DNA from: Aphis gossypii
Taxonomy: Eukaryota; Arthropoda; Insecta; Hemiptera; Aphididae
Direction of reading: 5' to 3'
DNA: 64,000 bases
Assembly: GCF_020184175.1 (NCBI RefSeq)
Contig: NW_026083046.1
Location: forward strand, 1-64,000
Positions 22,757-35,059 of the stretch are shown here, in pieces. The first letter of the stretch is position 1. Each line of letters starts with the position of its first letter. The notes under the pieces are model-generated. The model had not been told where the DNA came from. It saw only the letters and a program-made list of their open reading frames with translations, and ran no database searches. The position numbers were made by a program, and so were the translations under genes.

Positions 22757-25525
22757 ACATTGTTGCGTGCCAGTATCAGATTTGAATCCAAATGGTTAAT
22801 TTGAATGAAAGTTAAACTTAATAACGTAATATGTCTTTATTGCATATAAACAAAATACATGTAACAAATAAAATAAGTGGCTGAGTGACGTGAAAGTGCT
22901 CAGTTGTTGATAGCTTTGGTACATCTGCCGTTGCTGGTCTTCGGGCTCCCTTATATATTGTGGTGCGTCTTTTGTTTACGTCGTGTGGTCGCCTTCTGGG
23001 CGAAACCAGGTGTCCTTGTTGTTGTTGTTGCAAATTCGGACACGAATTTGAGAATGTGCAATAACATCTCAAATGCATCATTAGTGCACTATAATTATTG
23101 GTGCGCTTACTATCCCGACACGTGTCATGGTTAGGACTGCGCGATTATTTTTTTCCCGACAATAATCGAATATTAGTAAAATTTTCAATTATAATCGATT
23201 AATCGAATAATCTGAAAGTAGCACGATTATTAATCGAAACGACGAATATTCGATTATTAATCGAATGGACGAATATTCAAATAGTAATTGACTATTCGAA
23301 TAACCGATTAATCGAATAACCTAATAATCGTCGTATTATTTACTATTCATTAACCATACCGATACTACACAACATATTATACTGTTCTAATAATAGTAAT
23401 ATGAGTAATAAAATATATAGTCTAGTACTCTGGTTTATTCACTTTATTCATAAAAACATAAAATAAACTTGTGTTACAAAATTAACTGCCGTTTACCTTA
23501 AGGGTCAGTCTTAATCTCAAAGCTATATAAAGATAAAATAATATTTAAAACGCTGGTTTAGCTATATAGTCCTTATTCATCGTTAAAAAAATTAGCTGGC
23601 TGGCATGTTCGTTAGTTAACGATGATCTATGATCAGTTAATACACAGCCTCCTTTACTAAAAATACGTTCAGACGCTACGCTTGGTCATAACTTTTCTGG
23701 CTGAAACGAACATAATTGGGTAAGTTGTTTTATTTGTATTCCACCAATCTAGGGGATCTTGTTCAACACTGATTTTTGGATTGTTAATGTATAAGTCCAA
23801 TTCATTTTTGACTTTTTGGCTTAATGGAACTTCCTACAATGATACAATTAAAAAAGTATTAACAATAAATTAAAGTAATTTATATTCAAATTCTTACCTG
23901 AAAATTATCCATTCTATTATTTTCAGGAGTACCAAAAATGACTGACAATCCAGTTTTTGTTTTTTTTTGCGATGCTAGTTGATTAGAAATATTGTTGACG
24001 TAACTATTACTTTCGATACTCTCGTATGTTGTTTCACAAAATTCACCGATGGTTTTCTTTAAAACCGATAAATCTTCATACTTAATATATTCGATTTTGA
24101 ACCTAGGATCTAATACGGTACACATAATTAGCAATGTGTTATCTTGATAACGTTGATCTAGAATCCCAATAATAGTTTTATACATGTTTTTAATTTGTCT
24201 TCCGTTGATATCCGTATCTCCACTTTCATTTTGTTCGGTTATTTGAGATAATTTTGATTTTAGCGAAGAAATAACTGGTAGTATAGCAGAACCAGTGACA
24301 TATGAATCGCCAGCTAAATTATCAGTTATTTCCCGGATTGGTTGTATAATACAACTTAAGTTTTTTTAACACGATTATATCAGATTCTTGAAGGTATAAA
24401 TGTTTATAGACACCATTTTGATACGTCCGTAGAAAACTTGTGAGTCCAAGTTCTTGCTCAATAATAACCTTAATTAATTCCAACATCGACCACCAACGCG
24501 TTTTTGTGTACGATGGAAATTTTTTTTTTGGCAAACTAAATTTCTCCTGGACTTTTCCCATTTCTCGAACTGCCTTCCAACTATGAGCAAATATATTGTG
24601 AATTGATTTGACTTTATGGACTACATCTTTTATCTCGTCCATATTAAAAATACTTGAAACTGCTGTGTTAAGAGCATGGCCAAAACAAGCTACATGTGGT
24701 ATATTTAAATTGCGTACAACCTTAAGCATATTAGATCCATAATCAGTCACTATCGAACATATTTTCCAATCTGGTATCTCATAATCTAAAAACAACATTT
24801 GAACTACATCAGCTATATTCTCCCCAGTATGGTCTTCTGAAAGTTCAATGCATCCTAAACAGGCTGAATTTAATTTGAAATTAGCATTTATGAAATGGCA
24901 TGTGAGACCAATAAACGGTTGGTTTGAACTTGAAGTCCAGCAGTCTGTGGTGAAAGTAAAAAAATTGGCGTTCTTAATTATTTTTGCTATAATGTTACGT
25001 GTTTCATTATACATAGACGGAATTCTGGATTCCGTAAGAGTTTTTCGACCTGGTAGCTTGTAGCTAGGATTTAAGGCATTTACAAATAGTTTGAATCCCT
25101 CCTTTTCCACTAAACTGTATGGCATCATATTTGTTGCAATGAAATAGGCAAGTGCATTATCAATTTTGATTTTTGCACTTTTATTCAAAGTAAATTGTGT
25201 CATTTGCATTTGTCTAGTTCTAGTTGAACTTGTCTTGTGAATCGTGACATTTGAGGTATCAGTCTCAGTAGTATGAGACAGAGAAATACTTGAATCTGAT
25301 TGATCTAGTTCTGATAAATAATTTGAAGTAGAAGGTTGTGATAGTAACGAATTTGTTTCCTCAATCTCAGACCTAATAAAAATTTAATGAAATAGGTAAA
25401 TGGATATTTAGACATTTGTATCATTAATTCAAATTAACAAAACAAAATTTCTGAGCAAAGGAATTAATTGATGATAATAATAATAATAAAAAACATAGGG
25501 TTCCACGATTAAAGTGAACATAAAC

Positions 25526-26900
25526 AAAAAAGCCGGCAAGTGGGTACCGCTCTGCTGTACATTAGGGGGTGGGGTGGACCTCGGACTAGGGTAGGTTAAA
25601 TTTGAATGCAATGATAGGTATCATTGTATACGAAAAACGATTCTGAACGGAGATGATTTGTCAGTCTAGAATATTTAACGTTAGATATAAATATAAACAA
25701 TTTTATGAATTTTGAACTACAAAATAATTTGCAAATATTCATGATTTTGACGAGTTTTTGTCAACATTTAAACTTAAAATGCTAATAAAAACAAATTGTG
25801 CCTATGTATTCTTATAATTTTTTTTATCGCTATAAGAATAACTTATGAGGAACTTTGTATTAATTTTTCAAATATTTTGACTCTGCCAAAAAAATTTTAT
25901 CGACACTTCAAAAAAAAAAATTCTTAGAAAAATTGAAAATTTCATTTGTCTATAAATAGCTCAAAAAAGTCAAAATATTTTGAAATAACAATCTAAATAA
26001 CTGGTAAATTTTTTAAGTATTTACGACTTATACTATTTGAATAACAACAAATATCAAAAATTGTTTGAGGCTAAACCGTTATTTAACGCGGTTTTGTAAA
26101 ATTTTAAATTTCACACAGCACTCATAAAAATTTTTTGTTTGAATCCAGTAGAGTTTTTTTTACAGATATTTGAAGAAAAATTTATGGAGACCTTTGTACC
26201 AAATTTTCAAAACTTATTATAAAAGAAAAATTTTTACGATTTTCCAACCACAAAATTACTTGCAAATTTTCGCAATTTTGACATATTTCGTATAAATTCG
26301 AATTTTCAGCACTTATAAAAAAAAATTGTGACTAACGATTTTGGATTTTTTTTATCACTTTAAGAACAACTTATAAGAAACCTTGTATTAAATTTTCAAA
26401 ATTTTCTGGTCAGCCAAAAAATTTTTATCGTTATTTAAAAAAAAAATACTTAGAAAAATTGAAAATTTCAATTGTCTATAAATAATTCAAAAAAAAATCA
26501 AAATTCTTTGAAAATTTAACTGTGAATGGAGAACGCTAATATAAACATTTGGTGAAAATTTCATATTTAAATATTTCATAATTTCGTATTTACATCGATT
26601 AGTTTTTGAATTACAACGTAAAAAAAAAAATCGATTTGGTCGAAAACTGGTTTTGCGTAAAAATTGCCGTTTTTCCGTCATTTTTTTTTTTTGTTTTTCT
26701 CGATTTTTTTGAAAACTGTTGGAAAATGTTTACTTTTTACCTCTATAATGTACCAAGGATATTCACTTTTTCATCGGAAACCACCCTCGAAGTTTGAAAT
26801 TGAAGCACTATTTCGACTAGTTATGCTGTACACAGACACAAAAAAAAAAAAAACATACATCATTGTAAAATCAATACATTCATCACTCTGTTCAGAATCT
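25526..26900. repeat. Repeat family R, copy 1 (1.4 kb)
   Basis: The copy begins near AAAAAAGCCGGCAAGTGGGTAC and ends at TTCAGAATCT. Near its start GATTCTGAAC (25639) and near its end GTTCAGAATC (26890) form an inverted pair. It closely matches 61517-63550 but has one internal module where the other has two. It has no coding capacity: AT-rich with many AAATTTTCAA and GAAAATTT words. A small 3' remnant is also at about 15523-15565. It behaves as a dispersed non-autonomous element of unknown class. Confidence 0.8.
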
Positions 26901-27819
26901 AAAATAACGTCTTTATTTATTCATATACTAACTACTTGCAATTAAAACGTGCTTTTGTACTATTATATAAGTATAGTACCAAAAGAAATCGAGCTTCATA
27001 TGAACATTAAATACCTAAATAAATGAATGTATCTAAACTTTTTAAACTACAAATGTAAATTACACTTAATTAGCTATTGAATAATAATAAAAACATGGCT
27101 GTACATTTTTTTTTCTTATGAAAATCAGTCCTTCAGATTTTGATAATATTTTAGTGAACTACCTACTATAAAAACGTTTATCATATTTTTTTTTTTAAAC
27201 GTGATGAGTTAAAACAAAACATATGCATTATTATATTCAATAAATAAACAAAACATTTCAAATTGGTTTATTCAGTTTACATCCATGTTATCAATTATTG
27301 ATAACATTCCGATTATCCCTTTCAGCTCTAACCCTCACATTTGTGTCAGTAAATAACTATCAACTAATTGCCTGAAAAATATATTTTTTTAAATCTTTTT
27401 AAAGACTAACTATCACATTTGTGTTGGTTATTTAATATAGCCCTACAGACCTGAGATATTTTAAGTCTTTCAATCTTCATAATATTTTGTACATAGACTT
27501 TATTAGTTATAGAGAGCTTAAAACAACTGTTAAAAAAAATATTAGATTTATATTCAGTGAAATATAATACCCACACTTTTGTGTGGGTTAGGTTTAAACT
27601 AATACATCTTATGTACTTTTAATCATTTATTACATATTAAAAACTGTTTATTTTAAATTTATAAAATAATTAACTAATTACAATGAATTATAAATTTTAC
27701 TTGACCTATACTTGTAAATTAAAACAATCTAAAAATTAAAAATAAATAACACTGATTCTTAAAAATATGTTATTACTACTATTATATTACTTTATAATAA
27801 TAATTAATAAAAAAAGTTT

Positions 27820-29637
27820 TTACGTTTCATGGAAAATCTTAAAACAATTTTTTTTTGCAGTTAGACATAGGTAAATATCACACTTCGTACATTTGGTTCT
27901 AGACCGGCCTTTACATCCCTTCATCCTACAGCATTTGGGTTTGGTATGTTACATACTTCTGGCCAATGCTCGAATCCATCGTTCACTTTTGTTTTGGTGG
28001 GACTGGTGTTCTATAGTTTTGAGGTCTTTGAATTGTTGTTTGATTTTCATCGGTGTCTGATGAATTTGATTCTTCAGATTAAACGCACGTTTCTTTGGTG
28101 ATTTAGTTAACCATTCCCTGGCGACGGAAATTTTAAAATGCATAAGGTCCATAATATCATTATTACGTTTTCGTAATTTTTGTGCGTCTTCTCTGTATTC
28201 CATCCATGCGTTTACGATGCTTAAATCAATAAAATGTAATGCAACCTTCAATGTCCATTTTCTAGTTTTAATCCACGTACGGTAACACTCCATTTGTTGA
28301 TCACAAACATCAACACCCCCCATATACTGATTATATGACTTAACAACATCTGGACAGGGTATTTCGATTTCCTTATTTTCCGTTTTACTCCATCTTTTTA
28401 CTATACTATATGGTTCTGCTCCTGTAGCAGTAGAAATCAATGTCACGCATTTACTGTCCTTCCACTTGGTCGCAGATATTTGATTGTCACACCTTGTGAA
28501 CTCCTCCCAAACACCTCTTTGAAATTTTTTATCCTGACTAAAATGTACGTTTTTAAGTCTATTAGACATTATTGTACCAGTAGATTTTATTCCCTTACTA
28601 AGCAACCGATCTAATAACGAAACTGTTGTAAAGTATCGGTCGAAAAATAAAACTGAGCCCTCTGGAATACTTTGGGACAAATGAAGTACAACTGCCGGCC
28701 CTAGCCCCAAAGATTTGTCTTGAAATGGTGTATCGATACCTTGATAAATTTCAAAATCAATTACTTTTCCTTTTGAAGTAGTAATTACGAAATTTTTTAA
28801 GCGTGGGTCGCGGTTTGTTTTTTACATATTGTCTATTTGGACATCTACCAGTGAACGGAATCATTTGTTCATCAACCGAGTAACAGTCAACTAATCGGGG
28901 AATATTTCTACACGCATTACGAACTCGATCAATTATTGGTTGTACTTTCCAAAAACGGTTATTATCAGCCGGCCGATTATTAATATCAACATAGTGCAAA
29001 GATGAGCGTAATTTTAAAAATCTGTCCCTCGTAATAGCTTGTGAAATAGGACCAAAACACATGCCTTTACTATCCCAATACATTTTTAATCGAGGGTATT
29101 TAAATACACTCATCATAGCATGAACGCCATACACATTTTTTATTTCATTTGCAGTAGTTTTTAGTTCTTTGCCCGTTTTGTTCATAACATACATATTTGT
29201 AAATAATGCTGCTTCCTCAAATGTTCATCAGAAAGATATTTTTTTACGTAATCTAGTGGAGTTCCAATATTAATCGGTAAAAATGGTCCATAATTATTAC
29301 CTGGTAACGGCTTTCCAATGAATGATTTTTGACTCCAACCAGTATTCAGTATAGACAGATTTGGAACCTGATTCTGATCTATTTGTTGTTCTAAAGGCGA
29401 TGGTGGTGAAACCGTTTGATTTTCATCCGAAAAAGAGACAACTGGTAAATTTTCAGTCTCTGCTAAAATGACTTCTTCGTCCGAATCCGAAAAATCAGAT
29501 GCGCCTATTATTTGAGCTTTCTGGGGTTGCCAAGTACGGTCGGCATCTGAGTCATCAGTTCCATAATCTAAATCCGAATTGTCACTTAATGTGGCCAAAA
29601 ACTCAATTGTTTTCGCGTTTAACTTTGCACGACGCAT
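27820..29637 (-). pseudogene. piggyBac-type transposase with two frameshifts and one stop
   Basis: The N-terminal frame (29182-29637) is acidic (DNSDLDYGTDDSDADRTW) and then reads GNNYGPFLPINIGTPLDYVK. The middle frame (28757-29194) has RLKMYWDS and the first catalytic Asp in SVDEQMIPFTG. The third frame (27949-28710) has the second Asp in LFFDRYFTTV and the third in GGVDVCDQQMECYRTW. Past an in-frame TAA at about 27949-27951 the frame runs on through a Cys-rich zinc tail (KCCRMKGCKGR, CTKCDIYLC) to 27820. Frame changes lie near 29185 and 28740. It differs clearly from the transposase at 5867-7606, so it is a second piggyBac lineage. Confidence 0.87.
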
Positions 29638-30477
29638 ATTTCAAAAGTAATAATTGAAATTAAAAATTATTAACGCAATAACGTACGGTGGTAATACACG
29701 TAGAATCCGAACACGCACAAATATGTGGGTAAATGAAGAACAATATTATCGCACTAATTTTGGACGACAACTGATTAAAATACTCGACCGATCAAAATGT
29801 TACAACATTTTATGTATATCATGTGTAAAACATAGAATAATTTAAAATATACAATGACTTTTAATGAGATAAAGATGTATCATATTGAAGGAATAACCAA
29901 ATGAAGAAAAAACCCATGAAATTATTAATAGAAATTGATAAAAATAATTTTAAGCTATACACAATAACATGCACAATCGTGTGGTATAGGCCTAAACACT
30001 GTAACTCATTCCCAAAATTATATGTAAAATATTTCACCTAACCATCACGTTTGTGTGGGATAGGTCCATAGATTAGTATATTATAATAGATGAGCGACTC
30101 AACGTTAAATTGTTGGTCTGCCGTAACTGCTCCCTGTGGCCGTACGCATATACTAAAACCGTGTCAACATCGATACTAAGTATTCGATATTGCACTATCG
30201 ATAGTTACTATCAATAATAATTACAATCGATTAATATTATCGATAGTTTGTTTAGTAATTTATTAAAAGTTTACGAATGAAATAAAAAACAATTAAGTTC
30301 AAAATACAACATTTTTATTTATTGTTATACAATGTATATAGTATTAAAATTAAAATAAATACATATATAACATAAATAGTCAAATATAATATTAAAATTT
30401 AACAAATATTGCTGGATTTCAGCACATGTCTTAGCAAAACTATGTAAAAAAAATATAGTAAACAAGTAACAATTATT

Positions 30478-33400
30478 TTAAACTAAATTAAATTTCTGTT
30501 GAATTTTTCGTTTGCTATGCTTGAGATACCATGCATGGGCAATTTTTTTCATTGGATCTGTCTCACGCTGTTGAATTTTACGTTTACCGAGTAAAATACG
30601 ATTAACCTCTGTACAATAATGGTTTATCATCAACTTAACGACCATATTAATTATTTTTGTTGGAAATATATCTCGGTGATCAGGACAGTCCAAAATATTA
30701 TTAAAATTGAAAATCTTGGAGACGTTAAATGCAAGATTTCGTAAAATGTTTTCGTGATGACAAAACATTGACATTTGTTGACCCACATAACAAATTATTT
30801 GTTGAACAATTTTTTGGAAAGAAGAAGATGTATATTTTAATGAATTACGGCCAGTTTGATACTCTCGAGCAGCAATAAGTTGGTTTTCTTTAGAAACAGT
30901 TTTACCACAAAGATGGCGAAGGCAGTATTTACAATTTTTTAAGACATCTTTGTTTAATTTTTTCAATATATACCCAGCTATATATGTTTGTGTTTGTCCT
31001 TGTATAAATTCAGTTGTTGAAGACAATTGATGAATTGTTTCCGGTAGATCTGCAGCTATAGTTTTGTTGGTGGTAGGTGTTGAAAATTGGGCTGCCTTAT
31101 CAAACAGATTTTTAAAAGAGGTAAGACTACCTTCAGTAAAATCTTCCTCGCAATTTGCTCCAGGTGAATGTGGTGAAATCAAGTTGTTGAGAACCAATGT
31201 TTTGTACGCAGAAACAAATGAATGACAATTGGGATTAATTGAACCTATTGACCGAATAGCTCCAAAGAAGTTTTCCAGGGAATCCTGATTCAAATGTCTT
31301 GGTAGGATTGACCGAATACCTTGTGAGCTCAATATTTTATACAGGGTTTGAAATGCTGAAAAATTAATATTTTATTTATTGTAATTTAAGCGATTTAATT
31401 GATAATTGTTTTCAAATAAATTACCTTTAATTGTTGATATCCAATTCTGAATGGTTGGAGTTGATATTTGTTTGCCCTTTTCATTTACAAAACTCATTGT
31501 ACTGAGTATTTTTAAACTTTTTTCCCAAAGGTTGTGATGAGGACTATTCTTTTTGACAGCTGTGCGGTACATTTTACCATCAACAGTTTTGTCAAAACTA
31601 CCATTGAGAGAGTCGAATAAGTCATCAAAAAAGTAACAAAGAAAAGCAGTATCTTTAGCACCAGAGTTAATGATATCTCGAGCTGTAAAATATCAAAACT
31701 ATTAATATTACATAGTTAAAAATATACATATTAATATATTGTACTTACAAGCTAAAAAATTCATTGTGGAAGCTACTCGTTGTGAAAACACCTGTGTAGC
31801 ATATTTCACTTTCATTTTTTTAACTTTCTCGGGAATGATGTGCTGATCTGTAAGTCTTGGCAACATTTTACAATCTGGTGTTTGACTATCAACATTGTAC
31901 AACTCCACCAAATGAGACCACTTAGCTTCTTTCTTAATACCGTCAACATAGAATATTAAGTTTTTCGTCATCAAATTATTTCTGATGCACTTCATTAAAT
32001 GTGGGACATCATAAATATGGACCAATTTTAAAATTTGTTCATTTTCCAATTGTATTTCATAAAATTCATCATTGTAAACGGTATTATTTCTTAAATGCGA
32101 AGTTCTCGTCTCTAATTTCAAATTTCTTATGGCACTTACATTAGCTGAACCTTGGTCACTTATGGTAGCTACTACTCGTAAACCAGTATCGTGTACTTTT
32201 TGAATAACCTATGAATATACATAACATCCATTATTAAACATCTATAGTATACTATAACATATTACAAAAAAAAAAAACATGTATTAACTGTATGATTCAT
32301 AATATATTCAAATTAATTACCTCTTTTAATTGACGAGCCAATTCATCGTGTTTTGTGGCGCTTTGACAAAATGAATAAGAAATAGGTTGTTTAAATTTTT
32401 TTTTTATTCCTCGTACCATAAAAACCAATGCATGGTCTGCAACACTTTGGCTTTTATACACTCCTGTATCAACAAACCCATCAATATTGTCAGTTACTGG
32501 ATTGTAACTTATACCACTCGACAAACACACTTCATCAAATAATATTGTACAGTACCTAAAGAGTAATAAAACAAATTATATAATTAATCAATTATCTCTT
32601 TTTAGTTATAAATTCTTACCGTTCTGAAGGTTTCAGTTTTTTGACATTATCTTTAAGCACATCCATCATCAACGGAGAAATTCCAGGACTTATTGTTATA
32701 CTGCCCAAGATAACATTAAGTGTCCTTTTGCAAGGCAATGTAAACATTTGCGATAAGAGCCTGTAACATTTCGGACTTCTTTTATATAATGAGAGGCTCA
32801 GCATTTTTTCTTCTAATGAAAATCGACGACCATTACTCTTTTTGTTTGATTCACGGATCTGAAGTCTTGTAAAAAGTGATGCAGCAGCAGAAAGTTTGTC
32901 AGAAAATTTGTCAATTAAATACGTGTTAGCAAATTTGTCAGCATCCCGTAATCGTGTTTTGAATAATGTCTTTTTCGTATTCATTCGACGATATTTTTTT
33001 ATGATATTTGTAGTTAGTTTGTAAAAACGTTTGCACCTAGGTGTTAACGAGCTACATTTTTTCACTCCAATGCTATCTAACAAACCTATACATATATTTA
33101 AAAATCAAAAATAGTTAAGAAGTCTAAATTATTTACACAAAAAATATAATATTATTATTAAAATATAAACCAACCAAAGCTTTTATTGGACTTCGGAACT
33201 CGAATAGATTTAGAAGGAACTGTTTTTAAGCCATCAACATTAACTACATGCGTTATATGCGCATTCTTAGCATTAACTATATCATTGGAGGCAATATCAA
33301 CAAGCATATTATTTTCAATACTACTGACTACAGGTTCAACATGCACACTATCTATATTCACAATAGTTAAGTGATAAAATAAATATTTTAGATTATACAT

Positions 33401-33963
33401 AAGCAAAAAATCTAAAATTACCTGCAATGAAGTCCACATAATTTAATGAATTGTCTAAAAAACATACACCAGACATAAATGAATCATTGACATTTTGCTG
33501 GTCATGTAGCTCATTTTCTGTAACTATATATTATATATTCAATAGATTAAAATAATTGTATATAATTATTTGCATATATACCTGTGTGTTGAACATTTTC
33601 TTTTAAGATATCATCATTAACCATTTCTCTATTTGGCAAGTTGATAGAGGGGTACGCATTTGCATTTAGCTTTTTAGTACCAGGACTCGAACAGTCATTA
33701 GTAAAATGTAAAGCACAGATGAATTTTTTAGTATACACAGACATCGGATTCATGTCTTCCAAACCACCTACAATCCTCATCCAACTTTTAAGTCTTTCCA
33801 TATCATTGCAAGGATTTGGAAACCGATGACATACTACATCTAATAAAAATAAAACGCGACATATGAAACGGGCATAACCTTATCTAGTACAACAAAATAA
33901 TAAATGCATACCTTTTGATTGACAGTCACGTACAATACATTTATATGCATTTTTCGGAGGCAT
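30478..33963 (-). CDS. P-element/THAP9-type transposase, nine exons, open
   Basis: Nine exons join in phase to 2886 bp, 961 codons plus stop: 33912-33963, 33582-33839, 33422-33523, 33175-33351, 32620-33085, 32321-32555, 31749-32208, 31425-31682 and 30478-31355. All introns are short and GT...AG. The start MPPKNAYKCIVRDC gives the first Cys pair of a THAP finger, and KKFICALHF the Cys-x2-His. The P-type RNase H-like core follows: ILFDEVCLSSGISY (first Asp), VVATISDQGSANVSA (second Asp) and HLNQDSLENFFGAIRS (Glu). The C-terminal region has CKYCLRHLC and HHE/HYC residues of a possible metal site. No lesion is visible. It is the innermost and by this test the youngest layer of the nest. I could not define its terminal repeats, and a domesticated gene cannot be formally excluded, though its position inside a piggyBac speaks against that. 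Confidence 0.85.
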
Positions 33964-34358
33964 TATTACACACTAATACAAAATAACGAAATTTGAAAAC
34001 TTCTTTTTCACAGTCACGACACGAGTTAAAATTTGTTGTTGTCAATGAAAACACCAAAAACTAAAAAGACATATGGTCGGTGGAGCGCAAAAATTCAGTT
34101 GTGGCACTGGTGGACCGTCGTCGCGATAACGAATAATCGCTGATACGCCGGACCGCTAGTGGCGCGACCGGTGGGCGTACGGTATAAACTATACTGAACA
34201 TATTGTTCCTATAGAGTTGCACCAGCCTGGATAGGTCACAATACATTTTAAAATAAAATAAATCCGAGGCCATTAGTTGTATGCATAATAATACGCACAA
34301 TGATGTGGGTTAGGTCCACATTACTATAAAGCTAAAAAATATCTTCGGGCTGAAAGGG

Positions 34359-35059
34359 TTATACAATTTTGCAACACGTACGTTATTACCCCACTTTCCC
34401 CTATAATACATGTATTTGTTCAGCCTTGTAAAATACTTGCAGCAGAGTTGTACTAGTTGTAATAGGCTCATAGCAGTGCAGTACACATTATTAAGAATTA
34501 AATCATTAAGGAAAGAATGTTTACAGCTCTAATATGTTTTAATATTAATAGATTATTTATAACACAAAAAAATAAATGATTATAAGTTATAACATATTTG
34601 ATATTCATATTTAAATGACATTTATCTAATAAATATTATACAAAAACGTCAAGACTGAACATAATATGAAACAATAATATGTTGACCTACCAATAAATAA
34701 TAATCGAAATATTAAATATTCGACATACTTACCTATTTTTATAAAATAAATAAAATCCTAAGGTTTAGGGTATTTATAGGCATTTAGCTAATTTTAACAT
34801 TATTAACTCATGTTGTAGGTTGGAAATTTAATATTATTTTAATGCAACAAAAATTAGTATTGCAATGTAGTAACATTTCATGCATTTAAAAATGATATAG
34901 GTATTGGTTTTTTTTTCGGTAAAATTTAAAGCTCTCAACAGTAATGAACTCGTGAAAAATAAGTACAATTTGTATGTACTTTAAATCACACTTATATTGA
35001 ACTAATATTTTACTATCTTGAATCATGATCTATATTAGAGCTTATAAGTTTTTACTTAC
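34359..35059. other. hAT intron sequence right of the piggyBac-like element
   Basis: AT-rich intron sequence of the BED-finger hAT gene. No open frame, RNA gene or further terminal repeat is seen. Confidence 0.5.

Larger units (their letters stand above)
27317..34358 (-). mobile_element. piggyBac-like element with TTAT target duplication
   Basis: The left end is TTAT/CCCTTTCAGC (27313-27326) and the right end is GCTGAAAGGG/TTAT (34349-34362). The terminal inverted repeat CCCTTTCAGC has the family start, but the duplicated site is TTAT and not TTAA on both sides. Subterminal palindromes of the type CACACTTTTGTGTGGG recur near 27337, 27416, 27571, 29970, 30047 and 34299. The transposase lies at 27820-29637; a complete P-type gene occupies the region upstream of it, 30478-33963, so the element has been expanded from roughly 3 kb to 7 kb. 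Confidence 0.88.

Noticed and set aside
22818..23134. Short frames on both strands, repeated at 39527-39834
   Set aside because: They recur because they lie in the two LTRs of element B; the Gln/Val runs are only the translated (GTT)n tract.
26487..26945. Frames of 63-93 codons in low-complexity DNA
   Set aside because: They are inside repeat R, rich in Phe and Lys from A/T runs, and are not kept in the other copy of the repeat.
30075..34290. Terminal repeats of the inner P-type element
   Set aside because: CCGTACGC occurs near both sides (about 30143 and 34171, inverted), but too short and not followed by matching sequence, so no boundary is claimed.
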